Origin: Dipteris shenzhenensis | Taxonomy: Eukaryota; Polypodiophyta; Polypodiopsida; Gleicheniales | Direction: 5' to 3' (one strand) | NCBI GenBank assembly: GCA_047967505.1 | Contig: CM106541.1 | Length of the DNA: 64,000 bases | Part shown: one piece after another, positions 11,032 through 21,229 of the stretch | Position numbering within the stretch: position 1 is the stretch's first letter | How the letters are laid out: every line of letters starts with the position of its first letter | Position numbers and translations under genes: made by a program | The notes under the pieces: model-generated | Database searches by the model: none | What the model saw: only the letters and a program-made list of their open reading frames with translations | Told to the model about the DNA's origin: nothing

Positions 11032-14000
11032 TCAATGCAGCCTGATGCATAAACTGATGCACATTTCAGTTAAGCCCAAGACAACAATAAACACGAAGTA
11101 TATGTGCTTGCAAGGCATGTAGGGACTTTTTCTTGCTTCCCTTTCTGTGAAATCAAGGCATGTGCAACGTGGAAACTCTGAAATCAAGACACTATATGTT
11201 AGCCCCTTAGACATTGATCCTATTGTACGAACATGGAATACATGCACCTCATGTGGAATAATGATGTTCTCTCTCACCATCTCCCCATTTTCTGTAACTA
11301 CCTTGTGTATCCTTTCGTTGAAATCTTTATTCAACTTACTTCTCCATGAAACAAGCTTTCCATCATGATGAGAAGGGCACACATGGCTAGGTGTATGGAT
11401 CTGCTGTGCATAAGGAGGTCCCATCACACCAATAGAATCATCACTATTAAATACGAACCCTGCCCTTACAAGGGCACCCCTCTCATCTACAGTCATTGAT
11501 GTCCCACTTGCAACCTTCCATACACCTGGAGAGACCCCAGGAACACCTTGAATGGATTTATCCACATTCCATGTATGGGTGACAGAAGTATTACAAAACC
11601 ATACAAACTGCTCTGTCACTCCATGAGAATGTTGCCTTCTTCCCTTAAAACAAGGGGCTGGCACACCATAACTTGCACTTCTACCAAGTGCATTGATTAG
11701 TGCCCCACATCGTCTCCGACTCTCTGCCAAGTAGCCAAAGCATGTGACAACGCTATGTGGTTCGGTTCTCCTGATCGCCCAATTGGCTTCATGAATATCT
11801 ATCTCTCTACAAACCACGTCCTGTGATGGACTTTTAAAATCAATTTGCCTTCTTTTTCCTATCACTCTCCTTGTTGTCATTGTCATGTATTCTGGTCGAT
11901 GACTATCATTTGCATGGACCGATGTTGAACATTTTGAACCCCTCTTTCTTCTTATGCTCACCGGTTCTGTTATTGGCCTATTCATCTCAGGAGATTGTAT
12001 CCCACCCTCTTCAATCACTATGTGTGATAAATCCTCAAGCCTATTTCTGTCCCCTTTACCAGACCCACTACCATCAAGTATTCTTCGTCGGAGAGCATCC
12101 AAATTTGGTCCTGTACCCAAGTGTCTTCCATTCATAAAGGCATTGTAGTGGGCACTTTCAAGGACACTCATTGCAAGATCTACTACACAAGCATCATACA
12201 ATGTTATGTGTTTTGCATATCCATGTGCTGCTCTCATGCTAGAATGTTTTGTCTCTGAAAGGTTCACTGTAGGAACAAATCCAGAGTGCTCTTCTTGCCG
12301 CAAGAACATTCCCCCCACTGGTTGACTCTAACATCCCACCAAGCAAGCCATGTATGCAATGTTGGTAGCTCACCCTCCTTCACATGAATTGGGGACCAAT
12401 ACAAATTCAATGTTTGTTTGCATTGGTCTGCAGAAGTTGAAGTTGTTGCCTCTCTCCACTTCCGACATAGAACTTTATTCTCCTCCTGAAATTGTGGCTT
12501 AATGCATCGTCTAGTGTGCTCAACCATGCTCATCTCCCAATGGAAAACACAAGTTCTTTCTCTACCATCCATCACATTTTCAGGTCCACCATTGTAAACA
12601 GTGCGGACAGCCAGCCAATTTGCTCCTGCTCCATCTGCCGTGAATCCACGGAATTCAGGTTTTTTAAAACCATTCTTCTCCATTGTATTGTTCAGTAGCT
12701 CCCAAAATCGAACTTGAGCATGGTTATCCTCCACCTTGAATTCACATATTGCTATAGTTAATAGTTCCCTTATGAATGGGTCATACACATGAGCACCCAT
12801 TGTTGACCATCCCCTCACTCGATGCACATGGTCAAAATGAACCCATTGTGATCCCAAGCTTCCACCAGGCCGCATGCGATTCACTAGATCAACTCCTGTG
12901 ATCCTGGACCAATGGTCGACATTTTGAAGATATGTGGTTGTTGTTCATCTTGCAATTGTTCAGGAAATAGGATACTTTGTAGGTATGGATATTTGCATCT
13001 CCTCTTTAAATCAAGTATTGAATCCATTCCACCATCCCCTCCTCTAGCCTCACTTCTTGCGCTCTGCACCACTCTCTGAAGCCTCCTTCTCTGGGTCATT
13101 GGTGTAATGGTTTCAAGCACTTCTTCGAACTTTTGATCATCTAGCGGCTCCACAACAACCCCATCCTTTGCTAGCATCATCTCCATCACAAGGTCTTGTG
13201 CCACAGACACCTCGATATTTTTGCAAGAGGAATTTCCATTCAACCTAGCACGCATTGAAATGAGATCCTCTACTTCCATTTCCTTTGCTCGACTTCTACC
13301 TTTTTCAACTGGATGGTCATGGAAACCCACATGCACTGCACATCTCGTTGTCTTCACTCGTTCATGGGGAAAGCAATAATATATAATAGCACTGCATAGG
13401 TAAACACACTCTGGTATTGCATCACAATGCTTGCACACAAGTGACCCCAAGGCTGGATCAATGGGACCAGGTAGAGGAGGTCTCCTAAGCTTTCCTTTCC
13501 ATTGTGTACCATTTAAAACTCCCATTCATTCAAGGAAAGGACAATCCAAATTACAACATCTCAAATAATGTGAACATCTACTCATTCTCACAACACCATT
13601 GAAGCAGTCTTGCGAACATGTGGAATATTTTGTCCAAACATGACCATCAACATTCTGTTCCATTCCAGACATTGGTGAACCCTTAGGCATAGGTGGAAGT
13701 TCGAAGACAATATATCCATCGTAAGTTAGAGGAAGCTCAGTAACCTTTTCCACGCGAATTGTAGACTTGAGCGCAACATGAAGAGAACTATTCAAAGGCA
13801 TCCTCTCTATCAGTGAAACCACACTATTTAGTTCATGATTCATAAAGTCACCATGAGAACCTCTTTTATAGGGCATGTGAACTCTTAAGGTTGATTGTTG
13901 GCTACCACTAATCTTGAACCCTTTCTGACCATCCTCTAAGTTAACCACTGGAAGTACAATGGCCAGCTCATCTATTCCGATTTCTTAATGCAGCTCAATG

Positions 14001-14122
14001 TCCTCGTTCTCAATGTGAAAGTGTTCCTTAAGCTCCACCAATGAAACCTCCAGGAAAGGAGTGTCAAAACGAATGGTCAATGATTCATGTTCTCCAAAGC
14101 AAATGAAAACTGAGAAAGGCAT
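11032..14122 (-). pseudogene. MULE (Mutator-like) transposase with WRKY-GCM1-type zinc finger and SWIM finger, broken
   Basis: From an ATG at 14122 the minus strand encodes about 1030 codons. The order is an N-terminal part; a Cys/His-rich block (about residues 160-280, with CSQDC, CSHYLRCCNLDCPF, CKHC and HVGFHDHP) resembling the WRKY-GCM1 zinc finger of plant MULEs; a MULE transposase core (about 410-610, with FTADGAGANW and the later VPTVNLSETKH motif); and a C-terminal SWIM finger (CTCLDF...MPCKH, about 11100-11175). This architecture is known for transposases of the Mutator superfamily, which cut and paste DNA in the nucleus. The gene is broken by TAA (13985-13987), TGA (13526-13528), a one-base frameshift near 12885 and another near 12300. 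No intron is needed. Terminal inverted repeats and target duplication were not located. The family call is strong. Confidence 0.85.
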
Positions 14123-14279
14123 GATTCAAATGCTAGAGCCAAGATGTAGCACCAGACGACACCAACCAAAGAACAAGAGAAAAGCTAGCTACACAAAGGA
14201 TCCGGAAGCAAGGAGGCAAAAGAAGAAATGGCATAGATGTGTTGGAAACCGAAGAGAATGGAGCAAAGAGAAGTGTTGA

Positions 14280-15595
14280 AAGAGCCACTGAGAGGGATTA
14301 TGGGAGAGAAGAGAAGAAGCAAGTTCGTCTCTGTAAGTGTCAAATGCAAATGGATATCACTATTAGCATCCAAGGTGGTCGTTTAACTGCAAGTCTTTAT
14401 TGAACAAGATGTGTTTATTTGTTTAGAATAATGGTAATCTTTGAACAAGATGCCTGCATGCATATAGTAACTTGAATGACGCCTCCATGCATTTCATTCA
14501 ATAAGGGTGTACATTTAATATAAATGAATAAAAAGAGAAGTAACTTTCAAATTTATATAATTGAAAGACTAAAATATCAAGAAAAAAATTAAAGATTTAT
14601 AATTACTATATTTTACTAGTAATAGTTAGAATGAGTAGTATCTTCAAATCCATATCTAAAATGAAAACTATCAAAATGTGTTAGTTTACTTCACATTTGC
14701 ATGAACGAGCAATATTACTATTTCCATCATGAGTCATTACAAGGTGTTCTCCTCACTATTACAAGGGTTATGCGGTTTCTGGCGTTACCCATACCCACGT
14801 CTTCTCCTACTGTCTAATAATGACCAGGCCTGCAAAATCCCTCAAAAATCGTTTCTCTAAAGGCTAGGCCTGCCATCGACTAAGCGTTGGGCAGGGTGAC
14901 AGGTCCATTGGAGTTCGAGAGGAGTAAATGTTGATGAAAGTGATGAAAAACATTGGCTCGTAAAAGAAGAGGAAGATCTCAAGAAGCACTCTCTAGCATC
15001 CAGATTCTAGAGTCTAGTTGGTAGCTGGTTGATAATGGAAGCAACTCCCTTTTATATTTGTCACCGCCGTTAAGAGGATCGTCAATAAGCCCTTGCGAAT
15101 TTTTAGCACCATCCACCATCCGGATTTCCAACGGACACCAAGATACATTGATATACGCTGGTAGGTCCAAACTTCTACCAACACGTGGATCTAGCCAGCT
15201 AGGATTCAACAATCAATCCATTCAACAGTAGAGAAAATCAGTCGTTCACTTTGTTTTGTCGATCGGACGAGAAAGGAAGCGAGCCATCCAACTGATTGAT
15301 CACAAGATCCAACCAATCTAAATTATTTGGCAAACACATTTCATGGGAAATTGACCATTTAATAACCTATAGAGAAAGAAGTATTCTCTCTGCTTCTCAT
15401 GCTTGTCATAACGCTTGCATCGGGTCCATTGCTTGAAGCCTGCAACTCCAGAATCACTCGCGGTGCATGGCCTATGAGGAATTGAAAAGTTCTTATATGT
15501 AGGCATGCTGCATGCATTGCGAGTAGCTGGTCGTAGAGGAAGTGGCATTCTGATCGATGGTGAAGGTACCTTGCCTGGCCGTGTTGCTATTGAGG
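14280..15595. other. No gene recognised
   Basis: AT-rich DNA up to about 14740, then more GC-balanced sequence with only short ORFs. The upstream TIR of the MULE would be expected here, but I could not identify it. Confidence 0.5.
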
Positions 15596-15620
15596 ATATA
15601 TATATATATATATATATATT
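15596..15620. repeat. (TA)n microsatellite
   Basis: A pure TA run sits within the downstream part of the 15493-15999 ORF, where it gives an Ile-Tyr run. This suggests the true coding part ends before it. Confidence 0.9.
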
Positions 15621-15659
15621 TGGAGAAAATAGCCGAACTTATATTGCATAGGCAGGAGG

Positions 15660-15999
15660 GGGCACCAAACATAAACCCGTAAGGCCACTCCACAAGGTCG
15701 ACCAAAATCCAATCAATTGCTTTTTCATAGATTCGGACAGTAAGCTCCTGTCCCGGCTTGAAGACCTTTTCAAGGAGAACTACACCGCCGGAAACACCTA
15801 GGTCTCTCACTGGAAGATAAGCCGTCCTGCCACTCAAAAAGAAGCCCAGAGGCATCATGCTCTTGACAATGGCATCACTGTCTATGAAAGTCCAGACTCC
15901 CTCGCTCACTGCCTCCTCTCTGAGAACTCTCTGTGAAAGTCCAGACTCCCTCGCCGATGGCAACGGATTAGCAACCCTCTTGACTCCAAGCACTCGCAA
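15660..15999 (-). pseudogene. Possible gene fragment, unidentified
   Basis: The minus-strand ORF starting MRVLGVKRVANPLPS contains a coding-like stretch (GVWTFIDSDAIVKSMMPLG and VFKPGQELTVRI). After about 15660 it runs into the (TA)n tract and loses coding character. The KPGQELTVRI segment recalls an S1-type beta-barrel, but the match is too short to rely on. The start region overlaps a 22-bp direct repeat (15884-15905 and 15932-15953). It is best treated as a fragment of a host gene. Confidence 0.3.
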
Positions 16000-16007
16000 A
16001 GCCTCCT

Positions 16008-16095
16008 CACCGCCTCACCGCCTCACCGCCTCATCACCTCGCTGCCTCCTCACTGCCTCACCGCCTCCTCACTGCCTCACCGCCTCCATCCTTCC
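16008..16095. repeat. CACCGCCT-type minisatellite, block 1
   Basis: Repeats of CCTCACCG and CCTCCTCACTG. The same motif recurs at 16683-16770, so the two blocks belong to one family. Confidence 0.85.
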
Positions 16096-16156
16096 TTCCT
16101 TCCATTGTCGTTACATCATTCCGTCCATAGCTCTCTTATCATCTTCTTCATAGCTC

Positions 16157-16650
16157 TCACCTCATTGTCTCCTCCATCTTCCTATCTTTCTCTTCGCCAC
16201 CTTTCCTCTTTATTGTCTTATCATTCCTCTTTGCCACCTCGTTTCTCTTCTTCCTTCGCTCCCTTCTCCTCACCATGATATCATAGTATCTCTCGTTGCT
16301 CTTGTGCCAAAGCTTTGCTTTCACGTTGATGGACCTCCTTCGTAACAAGGTGCACTAGTTATTCTTTTGTGGCTTTACTCCATGTAGGGCGGCTTCGTCC
16401 TCTGAGACCCCTTGTTTTGCTTCCTAGCCTCAACGATAGTTTCTTCTCTGAATGGCATTCAAGGCGCGAGCTCCGCTGGCGGTGTGGCCATGGGAGTGGA
16501 TGGGAACTTACAAGGCAAGGCCACACAATCCACATAGCTTCTGTTTCACCGATTGTAGTGATGGTTTCCTCGTCCGCAGGAGCACGTGCCAATAGAGCTG
16601 AGGCTTACCTCACGATGCCATTTCCATTTGCAAAAGAGCAGGAGAGATAG
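16157..16650. other. No gene recognised
   Basis: Overlapping ORFs of 60-95 codons occur on both strands (for example 16359-16592 minus and 16369-16650 plus). None shows a domain. Confidence 0.5.
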
Positions 16651-16682
16651 AGAGATCGACTGTATGCTAATTGTTCCTTGGC

Positions 16683-16770
16683 TCCTCACCGCCTCCTCCT
16701 CACTGCCTCACCGCCTCGACTCCTCACCTCCTCACCACTTCCAATCCTCACCTCCTCACCGCCAATCCTC
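16683..16770. repeat. CACCGCCT-type minisatellite, block 2
   Basis: Same CCTCACCGCCTCC motif as block 1, decaying into CCAATCCTCA repeats to about 16800. Confidence 0.8.
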
Positions 16771-16920
16771 ATTGCCAATCCTCATTGACAAGTCGACCTC
16801 ATTGAGAACAAGCATGGAACAATCGAAGGTTGGAATCCTTATCGTGTTAGAGAAAATGCCTTCCATTCCTGCCCTCTCATGTTCCCACAGTTCAAATGCT
16901 GTGGTGGCAGTTGGATTGCT

Positions 16921-16978
16921 GCCTGGGGCAGCAAAAGAGGCAGCGCGTTAACGCGCTGCCTCTTTTACTGCCCCAGGC
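16921..16978. repeat. 58-bp near-perfect palindrome centred on GTTAAC
   Basis: Two 29-nt arms (starting GCCTGGGGCAGCAAAAGAGG and meeting at GCGTT/AACGC) are reverse complements with a single mismatch. This is the strongest member of the foldback cluster at 16921-17955. Confidence 0.95.
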
Positions 16979-17167
16979 TATGGGATGGACGCCTTTCTGT
17001 ATAGTCTAATTAGTCTGCATTTTGGCGTCGGATTTTATCTCCTCGGGCTCTTCACGATTTACGCGCTGCCTCTTTTGCTGCCCCAGGCTATGGGATGAAC
17101 GCCTTTCTGTATAGTCTAATTAGTCTGCATTTTGGTGTCGGATTTTATCTCCTCAGACTCTTCACGA
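16979..17167. repeat. Direct duplication of about 111 bp carrying a palindrome half
   Basis: The block ACGCGCTGCCTCTTTT...CTTCACGA occurs at about 16951-17056 and again at about 17062-17167, with a few substitutions. The second copy retains only the right arm of the palindrome, so the duplication breakpoint lies at or near the palindrome centre. Confidence 0.9.
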
Positions 17168-17404
17168 ATATTGCTTGCTCCATTTTGTTTCGTTACTCCA
17201 TTTTGCTTGCGTTGCTCGGTGGTAGTTGCTTAGGACTTGATGGTGTTCATAGGTTTTTGTTGACTTGGTTGTGTAGCAGCCCGAGGTATCATTTCATTTC
17301 ATAGGACTTGCCGTCAAAAATTTGTGCCCATATTCTACAAACCATATATACGAGGCATGTATGTGGTTGCTAGAGTTACCCAGAGTCATGCAAGGGAGGG
17401 GAAC

Positions 17405-17461
17405 TTGGACTGTGGAGGGCAGTAAAAGAGGCAGTGCGTTTTGTTGCCCTAGGCAGTCCAA
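17405..17461. repeat. Degenerate foldback of the same family
   Basis: Outer stem TTGGACTG (17405-17412) pairs with CAGTCCAA (17454-17461), and GGGCA pairs with TGCCC. The interior AAAAGAGGCAGTGCGTT is the shared core. Confidence 0.65.
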
Positions 17462-17659
17462 GACCCTCTCCCATGTTAGGCATTCAAGTGATATTCAACT
17501 CTTGAACGGATGAAAGAAGTTCACAAAACAAATGAGCGAGTGCAAGTCCAATGTTCAAGCGTAGAGATAAGAGGAAAATTTTTAAAAAACCTTGTAGACC
17601 ATCGGCATCTAGGTAGCATTTTGAAGACAGTCCTATTTACGCTCTAGAATTGCATGAGA

Positions 17660-17699
17660 GACCAAAAGAGAGCGCGTTAACGCGTTGCCTATTTTGGTC
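17660..17699. repeat. Foldback centred on GCGTTAACGC
   Basis: GACCAAAA at the left pairs with TTTTGGTC at the right. The centre is CGCGTTAACGCG, with small interior mismatches and a 2-nt length difference between arms. Confidence 0.8.
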
Positions 17700-17915
17700 C
17701 CTCGGGCAGTCACAATAGTCCCCTCCTTGCATAGCATTCAAAAGACCATGTGACCTATCCCTCCAAGAGTCCAATAGCATTCCAAAGACCATAAGACCCG
17801 TATACCAAAGCATACTTGTAGACAAAAGATGAAATGGTCGAAGCAACCTCTTGTGAGTATGAAAGAAAGTATTGATACATGGAGGATTGAGTAGAAAAGC
17901 CTTCATGAAAGACAG

Positions 17916-17955
17916 CTTGAGATGCCAAAAAGGACAGCGCATTTTTGCCTCTCAA
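17916..17955. repeat. Foldback with a GCGC-containing loop
   Basis: CTTGAGA pairs with TCTCAAG and CAAAAA pairs with TTTTTG. The loop keeps only AGCGC of the family core. Confidence 0.6.
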
Positions 17956-18232
17956 GGTGTCTTTTCATGAGGGTAAGGGGTAGGCATAGAAGTGCATATT
18001 TACCACTGCAATTCCATATATCCAAGTGTATAGATACCACTGCAAGTTGATATACTATGTGCATTGGAGATGAACCTTTTTCTTTTAGGACACAAGTGGG
18101 TAAATGTTCCCTAAACTGGAAATCAATTGCATTGGTAGATACATGTATTTTTGTCTAGATATGTAAAATGATATTTATTCATAAGTGTGAGTTTACACAC
18201 CTTTGCATTCATATATGTCAGCAATTTGAGAT

Positions 18233-18789
18233 AGTGTCGCTAGTGATATCAAGAACCATATGGAATCCATCTTTGCTACTGGAGCATAAGTCTCATCATA
18301 GTCCTAACCATATTGTTGTGCAAATCCTTTTGCAACTAATCTGGCTTTGTATCTCTGAATACTTCCATTTAGATTGTACTTCACTTTGTATACGCATTTG
18401 TTTGCTATGGCCTTCTTTCCTGGTGAAAAGTCGCATAATTCCCAAGTATTATTCTTATACAAAGCATCCATTTCTTCATTCATAGCAGTTTGCCATTCTG
18501 GCTTGTCTACTACATCTTCGAAGTACATTGGCTCTTCTGTAGCCATGATGGTAGTCATAAGAGCATAATTGGTGGTTTCAACCTGAATTGCTTTGCCTTT
18601 TTTAGCATATGTCAATCTGGTTGGAGGTTTGCTTTCCCTAGTAGACCGTTTGAGCTGTTGTGGCTCTGCTTGTGGTGTTGCTGGCAATTCTTGCTCTTCT
18701 TCATCAACCTGTTCTGTAGATGACTATGAAGTCGATGCTTCTATCTCCTGTGTAGGTGAGGTTTTCCATTCTGATTCCTCATCAAAGAT
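18233..18789 (-). pseudogene. copia A reverse transcriptase, N-terminal part only
   Basis: The frame from 18687 carries EPMYFEDVVDKPEWQTAMNE and YKARLVAKGFAQQYG, conserved at the start of copia RT. The YVDD catalytic motif lies beyond the truncation and is absent. Homology ends at about 18233 in the codon run for the LATL segment. Confidence 0.85.
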
Positions 18790-19960
18790 TACATCTCTGG
18801 AGATAATGACTTGTGGTTGATGGGATCATACAATTTGTATGCTTTGCTTTCTTCACTATAGCCAACCATGATGCATTTGCATGACTTTGCATCCAATTTC
18901 CTGCGATGATCATCATGTATGTGGGCATATGCTATGCAACCAAATATGCGGAGATGCCCAATGTGTGGCTTGTGTCTAGTGAATGCTTCATAAGGAGTCA
19001 TACCCTGTATCGGTTTGGTAGGAAGCCGATCAAGCAAGTAGTTTGCTAGAGCTATTGCTTCTGCCTAATACTGATTCAAAAGATGCTTTTCACTAAGCAT
19101 TGCTCTAGCACTATCTACTAAAGTCCCATTCTTTCTTTCAACTCTTGCATTCTACTGAGGAGTATTTGCACATGTGAATTGTCTTCGAATGCCATGATTT
19201 TTGCAAAAGTTCATGAATGCTAAAGACATGTATTCACCCCCTCTATCTAATCTCATGACCTTGATCTTTTTGCCTCTCTAGTTTTCTACCATGGCTTTGA
19301 ATTCTTGAAATCTAGAAAACACGTTAGATTTCTCTTTCAGCAAGTAGACCCAACAATATCTACTATAGTTGTTGATGAAAGTCAAGTAGTAAAGTGAACC
19401 ATTGATGTTGCGGGTCTGGGCATAACCCCATACATCTATATGAATCAAATCAAGAATACCTCATGCACGAGAGGTACTTCTGACAAAGTTGGTTCACTTT
19501 TGTTTGCGAAGCAACATGCTTCACAAACTTTTCCAAGAAACTATAGCTTCGGAATCCCAATTGCCATATTCTAATTCTTGAGGTCTAACAAGTACTTGAA
19601 GTTGACATGACCATATCTCTTGTGCCATTTTGCATATAGTGGCATCTATTGCGGTTGAGCTGATATGGCATGATTATCTAGTACTGTAGCTAGCATTCTG
19701 TATAAGCGTCCTTCCTTGACACCTTTTGCTACTAGTTGACGTCTTTTGGATTTATCTCTGATAGTGCATTCTTCACTGTCAAAGATGACTTTGTAATTGT
19801 GTTCTATCATTTGACCTACTGACAAAAGGTTCTTGCTAAGCTTCGGAACATAGAGCACATCTTTCACTAATCCTTTTGTACTAGTGAAATTGTTCATAGG
19901 GATAATGCCTGTCCCTTAAACTGGATTCAGTGAATTGTCTGTTGTGTAGATGACATTTTT
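18790..19960 (-). pseudogene. copia A protease-side, pre-integrase and integrase
   Basis: MNNFTSTKGLVKDVLYVPKL (from 19897) is the segment joining protease to pre-integrase. The integrase follows; its C-terminal part (19037-18790) has LPTKPIQGMTPYEAF and FGCIAYAHIHDD, which are copia integrase C-terminal motifs. Frameshifts and stops break the region at several points. Confidence 0.8.
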
Positions 19961-21229
19961 CTATCCTTCTAATGGCTTTTTTTTGTGAACCATTCCTGAT
20001 GATTTGTCATGTGAGATGATGCACCTCTTAATGTACCAAGGATCCTGTTCCACTTGGTCAACTTGATAGCTGAAATCCTCTTTGGGATTGAAATGAGTGT
20101 TTGAGTACACTGTATCAGTTTGATGCATTTCCTCGCTTGCAAGAAACATATTTCCATGTTCATTTGCAAAATGACTGTGACTAGAATGTCCACCATGATG
20201 ATTTCCTCTGCCTCGCGAATTCCCTTGATTACTATTGGATTGACCGCCTTGGTCATACTGCTTGTGGCAATCTCTTTCATAGTGTCCAAACTTGTGACAG
20301 TAGTTGCACTGGATGTTTGACACATTAGTGGATGCATTCCCTCGTCCTTGAAATCTTCCTCGGTTGGAATGATTTCCTCTTTACTGATTCTGATGTTGCT
20401 GAGGATGATGCTAATGCTGACTTTGATTTTGTTGCTAATGATGACCACTTTTTTGATATGATCTACCTCTACCTTTGCCTCTGCTTCTGTCTGAAGTTGT
20501 GAATGCCTAATCATTAGAATGACCTTTACGTGCTTGAATGGTCTGAGTCCTGAGTTCTTCACCAAGTAGGACTGACTGAAGTTCTTCCAATGTTGGAATT
20601 TGCTGTTGGATGGCAATACTTTGGACTAGATTCTCGTATCCCTCTCCTAGTCCATTTAGAATGACTTGAACCATTTCTACGGGGTTCATAGTCTCTCCTG
20701 TTGCTGCAAGTTGATTGTTGTAGTCTTTTATGCGAAGTACATAAGCATGATCGGTTTCACTACTATTGTGGAAACTCTAGTTGATCTAGTTTCTCAGGGT
20801 GAGAATCCTAGATGTGTTCTTGGACTCGTAGAGAGTTGCAAACTTATCCCATGCTTCTTTCGATGTCTTGACTGTATTGAGCTATCCTAGCATGACATCT
20901 TGCACATTCTGCTTGATCAGATGATAGGCATACTTGTCTTTCTTATCCCATTCTACTTGAGCTCGGGCAATGGCAGGATCTGCTACTGGTACAAAAACTG
21001 TTTGTGTAGATGTAGATGCCGTTGTAGATCCCGTTGCTGGTGCTGTGACAATAGATGGAGTAGAGCTACTTATGGCTAGATCGGCCAATGGTCTAGGTGT
21101 AGACCCATCGACATACTACCATTTGTCCTGAAGTACAAGAATGGTCTCCATTCAGTATTTCCATGTACCGTAATTGGAGTTGTCTAACTTAGCAGATGCA
21201 TCCAGATTGAGGTTGCTAGTCATAGACAT
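19961..21229 (-). pseudogene. copia A gag (UBN2-type capsid plus CCHC zinc knuckle)
   Basis: The ATG at 21229 starts a frame with NLNLDA...LDNSNYGTWKY, the usual opening of copia gag. MNPVEMVQVILNGLGEGYEN (about 20689-20630) belongs to the UBN2 capsid domain. CNYCHKFGHYERDC at about 20310-20270 is an intact CX2CX4HX4C nucleic-acid binding knuckle. Several frameshifts and stops separate these parts, so no Gag is made. Gag would assemble the virus-like particle in the cytoplasm. Confidence 0.8.
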
